Below, piece by piece: positions 24,724-35,700 of a DNA stretch of 64,000 nt. The stretch is taken from positions 88,114,019 through 88,178,018 of the forward strand of contig OY829327.1 in NCBI GenBank assembly GCA_963691655.1, given 5' to 3'. The position numbers were made by a program, and so were the translations under genes. Under the pieces are notes generated by a model. The model had not been told where the DNA came from. It made no database searches and saw only the letters and a list, made by a program, of their open reading frames with translations. Origin of the DNA: Toxonevra muliebris (taxonomy: Eukaryota; Arthropoda; Insecta; Diptera; Pallopteridae). Within the stretch, counting starts at the first letter, position 1, and each line of letters starts with the position of its first letter.

Positions 24724-25902
24724 TAAGTCGGATTGATGATCCGAATTGCAAGCAAATAAGGTGATTGCATAATTACAAAATTTAGGAAAACTGTATAGTT
24801 TTAATTAATGAAAGTATTTTGGTTGTGGTTTAGATATAATAGGTGATGTTTGGAGGTAATTTGAATCGACTCTTTGCTTAGAGAGTTTTTGTGGAATTTG
24901 AGTTCAAAGTTTAAAAAAACTTGAAGAATATTTTGAATTTTTATTAAAAATTTTGCCTTTTAAAATCAGGAAAATTTTTTTTACTGAAATATTAATTGAA
25001 ATTAGGTTTCCTTAAGGGGGTTAACATTTTTTCATCTCTTTCAAATTTTTTTTGATATGTAGCTAATGATCAAATGCATTAAATTCTTATCAGTGAGAAA
25101 GAAGGCGGGGGGGGGGGGGGAGGGAAGCTGAGGGAAAAGTTAGGGGGGCCAAAGTTGATGCACCCATTATCAAGCCCATGTTTGAGAATTGGTTTGGTGT
25201 GGAACAAGTAAGTCTCCATATTAAATTTTATTACTTTGATATTCGAAGATATTAGATTTTGGCGAAAATGCCATGCGCACTTTCAGATACGGTCACTTTC
25301 AGGCATCCCTACACCAAATTTGGCTAAGATCAGACAAACGGTATATGATTACATAAGGAAAAGACATAGATTTGGCAATAGTTTGCATGTATGTGACTAT
25401 ATGTATTTACGCATACTTACATAATTTTTTTTTAAATATATTTTCCTTAAACCCCAAAATTACCTTTTGCGCTTGAATAAACCTCAAATTCAAAATAACT
25501 TGCTATAAATTTTGCAACACACAGGGGGTAATTTTCAATGTTGAGACAATAAAAAAACAATTTGTTCTACCAACTTATTCCGATCGGAACAAATTTTATT
25601 TCTTTATGCTCAAAAAACATTGACGCAAGAAGTCATGGAGTTTCAGATCGATTCATCCAGAAACGAAAAAGATTTACCTGTTTAAATTCAAAATGTGCCT
25701 AATTAGGCCCAGGTGCCCTTCCTAGAGTTCAGAAAAAATTATTTCTAGCTAGCTTTAATTTTTTTCATTTTTCTACTTTTGTCTCCTTTTGCTTATATCT
25801 AAAGTTGTAGGTACATAATTGAAGCAGTTTTGGTTCATTGCTCACATATACACACTCAGAAAAGTATATGATTATTAAGTGCATTACAAACCATTTGTTC
25901 TA

Positions 25903-25926
25903 AGAGAGAGAGAGAGAGAGAGAGAG
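25903..25926 (+). repeat. (GA)n microsatellite
   Basis: It is an uninterrupted GA repeat of about 12 units between the piggyBac-like element and the next TIR element. Confidence 0.95.
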
Positions 25927-25984
25927 TAGAAGAATGAAAATGAGAGAATTGGAAATAACAAAAAAGTATTATGGTTTTTATTTA

Positions 25985-26531
25985 TAGTGCGGACACACGA
26001 GAGTGCATTTCCTTGAAATTCTGCATTTCAAATTTGAGTGGACACACGACAAAAAACGAATTAAAAACGAATTTGAAATTCGTTTTTTGACAGATTATAA
26101 GTTTGAAGAAGAAGAAGAATATTTGTGTGTTTTGTGCAAAAGAAAATAAATAACGATGTTGCCTTTCAATTGGATTCGAACACCAAGATGATTTATATAA
26201 CAATTATGGAAAATTGGAGGAATGGCAATGAATTACTCTCCGACTCCATTATTTTATTTTTTCGCTTAATAAATATAACAAGAGCAGCTGTTATGAAAAT
26301 AAATCTCAAAATGTTTAAGAAAATGTAATAGATCTTCAATTTTTTCTGTTTTTTTCAACCTTGCGTTTGAGAGTTGCTAGTTAATTTCTTCATTTCAGAT
26401 GCATTTCAATGAAATGAGTCTGAAATGCAGAATTTCATTTGACACTTTTTGTATTGCGAAATTCTCCATTTCAAACGCATTTCAACGAAATGTTAAATTT
26501 GCATGAAATGAACTCTCGTGTGTCTGCACTA
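25985..26531. mobile_element. TIR element with TTA target duplication (PIF/Harbinger-like)
   Basis: It is a 547-bp element with ends TAGTGCGGACACACGAGAGT and, read inward, TAGTGCAGACACACGAGAGT, differing at one position. TTA flanks both sides (25982-25984, 26532-26534). A 3-bp TTA/TWA target fits PIF/Harbinger, though CACTA-type elements also make 3-bp duplications. Subterminal GAAATGCATTT-type words repeat several times near the right end. The short internal frames are not recognisable, so it is probably non-autonomous. Confidence 0.8.
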
Positions 26532-26534
26532 TTA

Positions 26535-27072
26535 CTCAGAAATTAGCTTTTTTGTAAAAAATTGCAATTTTGCTTCAATTGAATATAAATTTTTATATTT
26601 TTTTTTATTCATTGGAATTCTCATATTTAATAGTAAGATTCTGAAGCCAACATTGCATGCATTTATGTAAATATAAATAAAGAAATATTTTATTATTTCT
26701 GTTCCAAAATGGATATACTTACATTCATTCACATACGCCTCTTTATCTCCCTCTTTGCAACATTTATATGAATTTGACTGGAATTCAACTATTTATGTAT
26801 ATTACTATTGTAAGTATTTGAGGAATTTTATTTTTAATCTATTTCATATAAAGACGGAACGTTCATAATTTTATGAATGACAGTAATAAACAGACAGAAA
26901 TACAAATATTAAAAAGAAAATTGACACTACTACGAATTCAGATATTCATTCTTAATTATTACTAAAGAAGACTTTTAATATGCCGTTAAAAGAAAAAAAT
27001 TGTGGTATTTTCAATAGAAATTGGAAAAAAATACATACGAAAATTTTAAGTAATTGAAAAAAGCGAAAACTA
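26535..27072. other. Non-coding spacer
   Basis: It is AT-rich DNA between the TTA-flanked element and the third mariner. No gene or repeat was recognised. Confidence 0.5.
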
Positions 27073-28150
27073 TTTGGGAGTATGAATGTATAAACTCGTA
27101 TTTTTTTCGTAATTTGGACTTTTATTGTGAAAAAGTGATTATAAATTTATTCTTTAAAGTATTGCCCATCGTTAGCCACAACCTTTCCCCATCTTTCTGG
27201 TAGCATACGCATTCCGCGTCGAAAGAACTCCTCATCTTTTGAGGCTATTCACGAATCGACCCATTTATTGAGTTCTTCGAAAGAACGAAAGTGCTGTTCA
27301 GTCAGGCCATGTGTCATCGATCGGAACAAGTGGTAATCAGAAGGAGCAATGTCTGGAGAATACCGCGGGTGGGGTAGCACTTAACATTTCAGCGTTTCTA
27401 AGTATGTTGTCATAATACACGACACCTTTCATATCCCACCAAATACACAGCATGAGCTTGCTGTTGATGCATTTCCGGGCGGTCCCCATGATTTTTTTAC
27501 GCTTTGGGTTATCGTAACGTATCCACTTTTCATCGCCAGTCACAATACGATGCAGAAAACCCTTTCTTTTCTGTCGTTCAATCAGCAGTTCACATGTGAA
27601 AAATCGTCGTTCGACGTCTCTCGGCTTCAATTCGTACGGCACCCAATTTCCTTACTTTTGAATCATTCCCAATGCTTTTAACCATTTTGAAATGGTTGAT
27701 TGATCGACTCCTAAAGATTCTGCAAGTTCTTGTTGCGTTTGACATGAATCTTCTTCTTCGAGTAATGCCTTCAATTCTTCATCTTCGAACTTTTTCGGGC
27801 CGCCTGAACGTTCCCTGTCTTCAACATCAAAATCACACCTGACACATTCTAACGTCTATAGCACAATCAGGATAAGCTTCAGTGAGTAAACGATGTGCTT
27901 CAGTTGCGTTTTTCTTTAAATGGAAGAAGCAAAAAAAACTTCCCGCAAATGTTTTTTTGTTGGCACGAAATTTGACATTTTCAGCTATAGTAAAACACTT
28001 TTGTAGAATTATGAAAATTATTTGCCAAATCAATTCTTATAGTATTTTTTGCGCTCTTCGAGATAGAATAGCTGTCAATGTCAAAAAAATGGCACGTATG
28101 ATAGATATGAAGTTAGTCACAATTACGAGTTTATACATTCATACTCCCAA
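27073..28150 (-). mobile_element. mariner element of a second family (1078 bp)
   Basis: Its ends are TTTGGGAGTATGAATGTATA and, read inward, TTGGGAGTATGAATGTATA, flanked by TA (27071-27072, 28151-28152). The transposase differs clearly from the 19029/23542 family. It is inserted just beside a repeat (28153-28260) that occurs whole at 10101-10208. Confidence 0.92.
27147..27976 (-). pseudogene. mariner transposase, second family, degenerate
   Basis: Minus-strand reading begins MSNFVPTKKHLRE, shifts frame into HLKKNATEAHRLLTEAYPDCA, then FDVEDRERSGGPKKFEDEEL, and the helix-turn-helix LAESLGVDQSTISKWLKALG. A stop precedes GNWVPYELKPRDVERRFF. The catalytic GDEKWIRYDN and CIWWDMKGVVYYDN are clear. 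A deletion has removed the second catalytic block. The end reads HLFRSMTHGLTEQHFRSFEELNKWVDS and LPERWGKVVANDGQYFKE with stop at 27149-27147. It is inactive. Confidence 0.9.
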
Positions 28151-28152
28151 TA

Positions 28153-28260
28153 AGATCACTGATGAGGAATTGTGGCGGATTCCGAAACGGCCGTCTGATT
28201 TGCCCGTCTCTATATACATTGTTGTCGTGATGACTACATTTGTTCATTAACCTGTTTATA
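28153..28260 (+). repeat. Repeat shared with 10101-10208
   Basis: It is a near-identical partner of 10101-10208. In this copy one frame stays open (TDEELWRIPKRPSDLP...), while the other copy has stops there. Its origin is unknown; it could be the rest of the element into which the mariner jumped. Confidence 0.8.
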
Positions 28261-29363
28261 TTGTTTTTTTCGACAATATCATGCAGCGAAGACTTTAGCT
28301 TTTTCCAATAACTATAATCTGATACCTTTCTCTCTTTCCTTCTCTTTTTTTCTTCTTACCTATCTTCTATCCTATCTTCTATCCAGTGCTTTGTATTCAT
28401 AAAATTATTCCCATTAAAAACAAAAATGGAAATACATATTGAAATTAAAAAGTGTTGGAGATATTAGGCTAAGGTTTAAAAAACTGTCACATTGACATTA
28501 TGAGCGTTAAATGAAAGAGTGTGAAAGCACAATGCGATATTAGTTTCTCATTTAAAAAGTAAGAAAACTTTTCCGATAAGAATTTATGGAATTTGCTTTC
28601 CAGCGAAATAAAAGAATAATTAATGTTTTTCTATAAAGAAATATTAAGTATGATTTTATTATCAAGAACTCCAAAAAACTTATCTTTAAACTTTCTTACA
28701 TTTCAGCTGAATAGTGAATGATAATTTTATATTATGGCTAGTGCAGTAAATTAATTCGGTACAATAAACGTGAATACTTAAATTAAACATTATTATTGTG
28801 AATGCAAATTAAATGAAATCAATTTTAAGCTATCGTCACAAATTCTTTAATTTGAATAAAACCAGATGCCAAAATTAAGAAATGTCCAGCATTTCTTTCT
28901 GAATACTTAGCACTCGTAGTTACATAAAAAATTATAACTATTACTTCATTAGAGCTTCATAAAAATTTTGCATTGTGCTTTCATCCGATTGTTTCTTATA
29001 TTAGGAAGTGTTTTGTGATTATCAGAAGAGGAGAAATAAAAATAATAATAAATATAAACGCTTATTTGCAGCTGTTAATTATAAATAAATAAACACAATA
29101 TTTATACATTTACATGCAATTATTTTAATAGATCTGGGCTTAAATTTCTAATAATATTTAGTTTTTTCTTATTCAATATTTTATTTCTATGCATGTATTT
29201 TGCTAATGTAAACTAATTTCACAATTTAAACATTAATTTTTTCAATTGTACAAATATTTTGATATGAATTTTGCATAGAATGTGATGACATTTTCATTTT
29301 ATTTATTTGTTATTTTGTCTACTATTTTCTATTTTCATTGTATTTAGGTATGAGTTAAGCGTA
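28261..29363. other. Region downstream of Dop2R, possible 3' UTR DNA
   Basis: It is AT-rich non-coding DNA below the Dop2R stop. Many TTTATT words (AATAAA on the minus strand) could serve as polyadenylation signals, so a unique site cannot be picked. No other gene was seen. Confidence 0.4.
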
Positions 29364-29451
29364 CAGGGTGATGAAAGAATCAAATAAATAGACATACAAT
29401 TAAATACTATTTTAAAGTTTTAATCGAAATATTACTAATTAAAACACCCTG
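29364..29451. mobile_element. 88-bp miniature TA-flanked TIR element
   Basis: It begins CAGGGTGATG, ends AACACCCTG, and has TA on both sides (29362-29363, 29452-29453). The terminal CAGGGTG matches the first bases of the maT element at 8175, but the resemblance stops there. It lies about 145 bp below the Dop2R stop, so it is probably part of the 3' UTR. Confidence 0.6.
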
Positions 29452-29595
29452 TATATATTGACCATAGCTAGAGAATATGTATGCAAATATATAAATATTC
29501 ATAATTACCATTAATGCTACTATCGTTTGATTGTAGAGAGGGGAAGGAGATTACTGCGTAAAAAGTGCAGCGCTCATCGAAAATCATACTGCAAT

Positions 29596-29782
29596 TTAGC
29601 ACTCGTCATCTGTTATTGTATAACTACCGCGAAAATCACTCAACGGCGTTGCATTCTGTGTCGATGGTGTCATAAGTGGTGCACCTTGAAATGAAATTGC
29701 CAATGGTAGCGCTGATGGCGCACATAAGCTCAATGCGCTGCGTCCTTCGGTTACGGAACGATAACGTGATGGGCGCCCGGAT
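29596..29782 (-). CDS. Dop2R: Dop2R coding exon 7: 61-residue C-terminal tail and stop
   Basis: It encodes residues 1085-1145, beginning [14 protein letters not shown] and ending in Thr-Ile-Thr-Asp-Asp-Glu-Cys followed by TAA at 29598-29596. The acceptor (AAAAG) lies at 29784-29783. It is weak for an insect site because the usual pyrimidine tract is displaced about 20 nt upstream into a CT microsatellite (29804-29827 on the plus strand as GA). The phase-2 join restores Arg1084 and keeps the frame. The tail carries several basic-Ser/Thr sites. The 3' UTR must lie below 29596; I could not choose a single polyadenylation site. Confidence 0.85.
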
Positions 29783-32700
29783 CTTTTAAGTGTTGTTGTT
29801 GTAAAGAGAGAGAGAGAGAGAGAGAGAACAAGAAAAAGGAGAAGAATAAGCAATAAGTTTTTTGTATATGCATATGTAAAAACTGAAAAAAATAGTTTCG
29901 AAAATGAACATTCATGCTGACTGCTTCTTGCTATTACTGCCAATGCACGTAATTGCATATGCATAAAATTTTATATATCAAGATATATACATTTTTTACG
30001 TAAGTATCTTTTTATACACTAATAAAATTAAGTTTTCGCAATAAATTTTTAAGTTGCTGCATAAAGTTATTTGTGAGTATTGATGTTGAAGTAATTGCCA
30101 CCACGAAACTGCTGAATTGCAATTTTCCAATTTAATTTTTACACTATTTAAATACATGCAATTTGCACGCGACTCTTGACTGTTATAGTTTGCAGCTACT
30201 TTTGATGAAATCGCTGCTTATACGCAATTAATGCTATTAATTGAATTTATATTTGGTTTTGCAATTTGTATTTATGTGACATAAATACAGCATAAACAGC
30301 AGCAGCAATATAATTGAGTTACATATTAAAAAAATTGCCAATTAAAATTTATCAATTGAAAATTTTGAAAAAGGACTTCTTCAGTCATGAAAAATGAATG
30401 AATGAATGAATTAAATGACTGCATGATTGCATGAACGATAATTTATATTATTTTTTAATTTCAATATTCCACATTAAAAAAAAAACTGTTGTATATCGGT
30501 GGTTGGCAAATAGAATACTCTTGTGCATATCATGCTTTAATTATAGCTAATTAAAAGTACACTTCATGATACATATAAACAAGCATGTTTGCATGGCATA
30601 CTCACACATATTCACACACAAATAAACACGTTCACAAGCGCATGCAAGTGCATGTATTTAAGAGGCATCTACAATTGTCAACATATCACACACACTATGC
30701 CACACTTACCTTTCACAATTGCACTTTAGCAAGCGTATAAATGCCGCACGAAATGTTCGATTGAAAATTGTATATATTATTGGGTTGATTGTGGATGAGA
30801 CATAACCCAACCATAGACACGTGTCAACTACATGCTCTGGCACTTGACATTCTGGACATGCCGCAAAGATTATGTTTAATATGAAGAACGGTGACCAGCA
30901 GAGTACAAACGTAAAAAATACCAGACCGAGAACTTTGGTTGCTTTCTGTTCGGTAGCAACTGCGTAAGCAGTGAGATTGTTGCGCTTTTTATTACTATTT
31001 AGGAAGCTGAAAGTTAAGAAAGTAATCAATGAATCTAAAATTTTTGGATTGTATAAAGTGCGAGAGCGTGAGGAGAAAAAAAGTAACTACTTCGTGGTTG
31101 CATTCATTTGGACATTACAGTCTGTGAACAAATGATATGTAAGCCAGCTGATACACTGTAGTTTTTGTGAACATAACTCTAAAATGTTACTTGGATCCAG
31201 CGATGCCAACTTGCGGGGAGTTCCCCGATTTGTGGGGAATTTTCCTCAGTACGGGGAATCGGGGAATGACCTTTTTTTTGAGGGGGCTTTTGAAACCGTC
31301 CAGCTTTTAGTTAAAAAAGTCTGTAGAATATTTTTTGTCAAATTTGATGTAATGTAAATCGTTTAACTTTTACAATACTTCATATTTTGGGTCTTCTAAC
31401 CTTCATCTCTTCTCTAAGAGGGCCCTACACTTTCTTGCTTTGGAGAAATCGATTTTTAAAAAAGTGTGTAATTTCAAAGTATTCCATTTCAAAAGTATTT
31501 TGTAAAAATTTCTGAGAGACTCTCGAAGTGCTGTCGTAGATATAGACGATTATAGGGGCGAGTGTCAGTCAGGCCAAAACAGTCGCACAGCGCTTCGGCA
31601 TCAATTTCGGCAGTTCAGAAATGCTTAACTATGCCTTTGTCCAGCACCTACTGATTAATAATTCCGGACTGCAATTGAATCGATCACCGACCTGTGCGTT
31701 ATGCACACCCAGAAAAATACCCATCTCTAGAACAAAGAAAAAGTTTCCTCAATTTAAATCCACGAAAATTTCTCTCGTTTATGTAAATTTTCCTCAAAAT
31801 GAAGAAAAATGTGCCCCTTTCATGCAACCATGGTGTTCAATTTGAAGTAAGTTTTTTCTTCAGTTTTGGAAATTTAATTGCGGTGCTGCCCACCAATTGA
31901 AATCAAATCCCAAGTTTCAATGAAATTGTTAAAACTAAAATTAAAGAAAAGTAAGATAAAAAAAGTAAATAAAATACAAGAAAATATGGGTGTGGTAAAT
32001 GGGCATCTTCAAATATAATTTTTTTCTAAAACTTAGTCCTTACAACGCGCCTCTGCATACAATTTTAACTCAAGAGCTTTTATGAATTACTTGGTCTATT
32101 GTTAACATAAATGCGCATGGAACAATGGACGTTTCCATAAACCAGTTTTTTCCAAAATTTAGTCGCACCAGCATATAAGAATTCAAGCACCATTTGGCTG
32201 CAAAACAAAGGTATTAAAATACCATAAAAGAACAAATTGCCTTATTTAGAATAAAATAAGGTAACTAAACTATTTTTGCATAAAAATTAAAATGTAAGAA
32301 AGAGACGAATATACCAAAAATGTTCTCCATACAAAATTTTTGTATATACAAAAAACTAGCTTTACTCTTTTGGCCTTAGCAGATAATCGCGTAGGCTTTG
32401 TTTTTCTTTTGAATTTTTAAGTCGGCGTCTCTATTTCAAGCGAGGTGGTTTGTGGCTATTGATATAATTTTTGAAAAAAAAAAATATATATATATATTGT
32501 GAAAAAAATGATATAAATTTCAATAAAGTTCAATTTATAATTTTTTGGTGGCCATAAGGATCTTTTGATCATTTCAAGGCGACGATGCCTGTAGTGTTTT
32601 GTAAAAATACGTATGAATGTAAACCTTAATTCTTATTAAAAATAAAATAATAAATGAATACAAGTAAAAAAAAGAACATGATTTTTATGCCTTTTAATTA

Positions 32701-35700
32701 AAACAACATTGTAGAAATTATTTCATAAATTGAGGATTTTTTTTCCAAAAAGTAAATTGACTTTAATCTATGGAAAATTATTCCTCAAACTGAGGAAAAT
32801 TTTACCTTAATTATATACAATTTCTCATATTTGAAAAATATTTCCTCAACTCAAAGAAATTTTATATATCTAAATGAGGAAACCGTTTCTATGGCGCCAA
32901 ATCATTCCCAATTTTCCTCAATTTTATAGCCGTTTTTCTTCTTTCTTCTCCGTTGGGATTCGTCGATATATTTAAAAACCGATAGCCAAAACTTTGAACC
33001 CGTTCCTCCCAAAACAAGGTTTTTGTCATTGGCACGTGTGGTCTAAATTTTAAATATGTTTTTCTATACAACAATGGCCCCAGGACATAATAGAAAAAAA
33101 AGTTTGGTAAATTTTTTTCTCAATTTGAAACGTTACACTTTCGAAAAAAAAGTCCAATTTTTGGAAAAACTAATTTTGCCTGTCGGCCGAAATTCGCATA
33201 GTTGGACGGCGGTAGAATTTATATATTTTGGCCAAACAGCCCCTGTTTTGGATCCATGTAACTAATCACCTATTGCATTTGTAAATTTTTATCGAACACG
33301 TTTTTTATTTAATCTTTCGGAAAATGAAAAAAAAATCTTAAAAATTCAAAATGTGACCATTTTTTTTTAAATCAAAAATAGTTTTAATTTTTTTTTTCAA
33401 AAGGAAAAATTTTTTGTTTTTATTTGGGTCAAAAGAAAGCCCATGTATTTTCCTTTGAGTGTTTATCTATCAAAATGAACGTCGAGTAACTCGGTACACC
33501 AGATTCATTTGAACTCAATCGATTTTAAGAGTGGGTTCCCTAGAGATGAGATCCCCCATGTGTCAGAAGAATTCCGGAGTTATAAAGTACCTTACTATTA
33601 CCTTCCAGTTCTGGAGCGCATTAAAATAACATTAACCTTGATCTATCTTAAGCGTGTTATAATATAAAATTATACCGGTGCGGGGAATTTGATTGAAAAT
33701 CGGGGAATTCTTCGAGGACTATCGGGGAGACAGAAAAAATGAGTTGACATCCCTGCTTGGATCACTTCTGGTTCTTTTGTATAGTATGGCAATAGACTTT
33801 CTCTCTCTCGCTCTCTCTCTTCTACAAAAGTATTTATTATTTTAAAATTTTATCAAATTGAAATTTGACGTGGAGCTGAAGGTATGTAGAATACAGGAAA
33901 AACTTATTTTAACATATCAAATACTATGCTAAAATTACAACAACAATCTATAAAATATTTAAACATACAATTGTATTTTAGCACGCGTTGATTATTATGT
34001 AAAGGAAAGTGCGTGAGAGAGATAGAGAGAACTTTTAATGTGTAATAATGAGTAATTAGGAGCTCAAACAACAAGATTGCTTTACATAAATATTTTTCCA
34101 GCTAACTACATAAATACATAGAATGATTTTACGACTGATTGCGTTTTCTTTGAATGCACAGATATAAAATTCATTACTACATGACCTTTTAACATTTCTC
34201 CTCTCACAATTTTTCACTTCCATTAATACAAAAATCTTTATTTAAACAAAACTTACCGCAAATTCAAGGCTGGTGTTGTAACGTTATTGAAGGAGAATTT
34301 AAACGTTTTCAATTTGAGACGACGCGTTTCGCGCATAATGGACTCAGGCGTTTGTGTGCTTTGTTCGCATGTGTTTTGATGATTTTGCTGGTGCTGATGT
34401 GGTTGCTGTAGATGATGATTGCTGTTGTTGCTGCTGCTGCCACCAATGCCACCATTACCACTGCCACTAACAGTGGAAATAAAAGAAACACCACCACCAC
34501 CACTACCATCTTTGCGTAACGAAGAACGTGAACTATTGCCGTCACCGCCCCCACCTCCTGCGTTGCCTCCAGTACCATTTGTTGAATATCCCAATTGCGG
34601 TTGCGAGGTGCTGACACGCACTGAAGAACGTCGATTTGGATGACTGCAAAAAGTCAAGATTGCAGAAAAATAAATGAAAAAAAAAAAAAAAACAAAACAA
34701 AAATAGAAATAGTTTATTGCATATACATCCAAGTAAGTTTTATGCAACAATGTTGTATGCATGTATCTATATTTGTGTAGTAGTAGTTGCTTATGTAATT
34801 GAAATGCAATTTTATTATTAGATTTGTTGTGGTCATAGTGGGGGGAATGCAAATCGTTGGTTAATGTAATAGACTCACTCTGGTGAAGAGGACACCGTGC
34901 ACACATATTGAGTAAAGCAGAGGACTGTTTGGGTTTTTTCTTATAGAAAGTTATTTTAAGGGAAATTTTAAATTTGTGTGCATTGCAGTTGGGACTGAAT
35001 TTTATTTAAGTTGTGTATGTCAAGCAACATATATTTTTAAACATACATCTTCTTTAATTTTTCAAGGTTCAGGTGTAAAAATAATGTTAAATTTAATATT
35101 GATTACCAAATTAAAAACTTTGTAGCTACATTAACAAAGACATGATTTATTACACTGGCAACTTGTGCAACTACAGTAATGGACATTAGAGTAATATATT
35201 TACTATGCGAGGTACCGATTGGGTAGATGAGTGAATATATTGCAACTTATTCTAAAATATTTTTGATTTTTTTTTTTTGGGTGATAAAAATGGAGTACTA
35301 AATCATTGACAGCGGTTGTTAGCAAAAAATTTTTGCCTGAAAAATTTGCGAAGACGGTTCGTAAAGTTTGTACATTTTTAGCCCATCATAACATGCCGTT
35401 TCGCAATACAGTGCTGAATTTAATTTGACGTCACACAACATTTTTTCGGCTTGGCAATTATGCCAAAATGTCACCAAAAATTTTGTCAAAAGAGCGAACG
35501 TCTGTCAGCAGACACGACTCGGCTATTTGTCGAATGTTCTATTCCGCATCTAACATAATTTTCTATCAAATAATATAGGTTCTATTAAAAAATTAATATG
35601 TCAGGTACTTTTGGGGTACCTTTATTTTCATATATGATTATATTACTTTTGAATAAATGAATAATATGTAAAAGAGTATAAGACAGAAAATAATCAATGT

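Larger units (their letters stand above)
22915..25727. mobile_element. piggyBac-like element with a mariner inside
   Basis: The left end CCCTAGGATGGGCACCT follows TTAA (22911-22914). The right end, read inward, is CTCTAGGAAGGGCACCT and is followed by TTCA, probably a mutated TTAA. CCCTAG-type ends at TTAA are the hallmark of piggyBac elements. A palindrome GGGCCTAATTAGGCCC lies near the left end and a matching TGCCTAATTAGGCCCA near the right. Without the mariner the unit is about 1.63 kb and shows no intact transposase, so it is probably non-autonomous. A G-rich run occurs at about 25107-25119. Confidence 0.78.

Noticed and set aside
34309..34617. Second minus-strand frame rich in Val/Ala through exon 5
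   Set aside because: It is a frame-shifted reading of the Gly/Ser repeats. It does not connect to flanking exons in frame.
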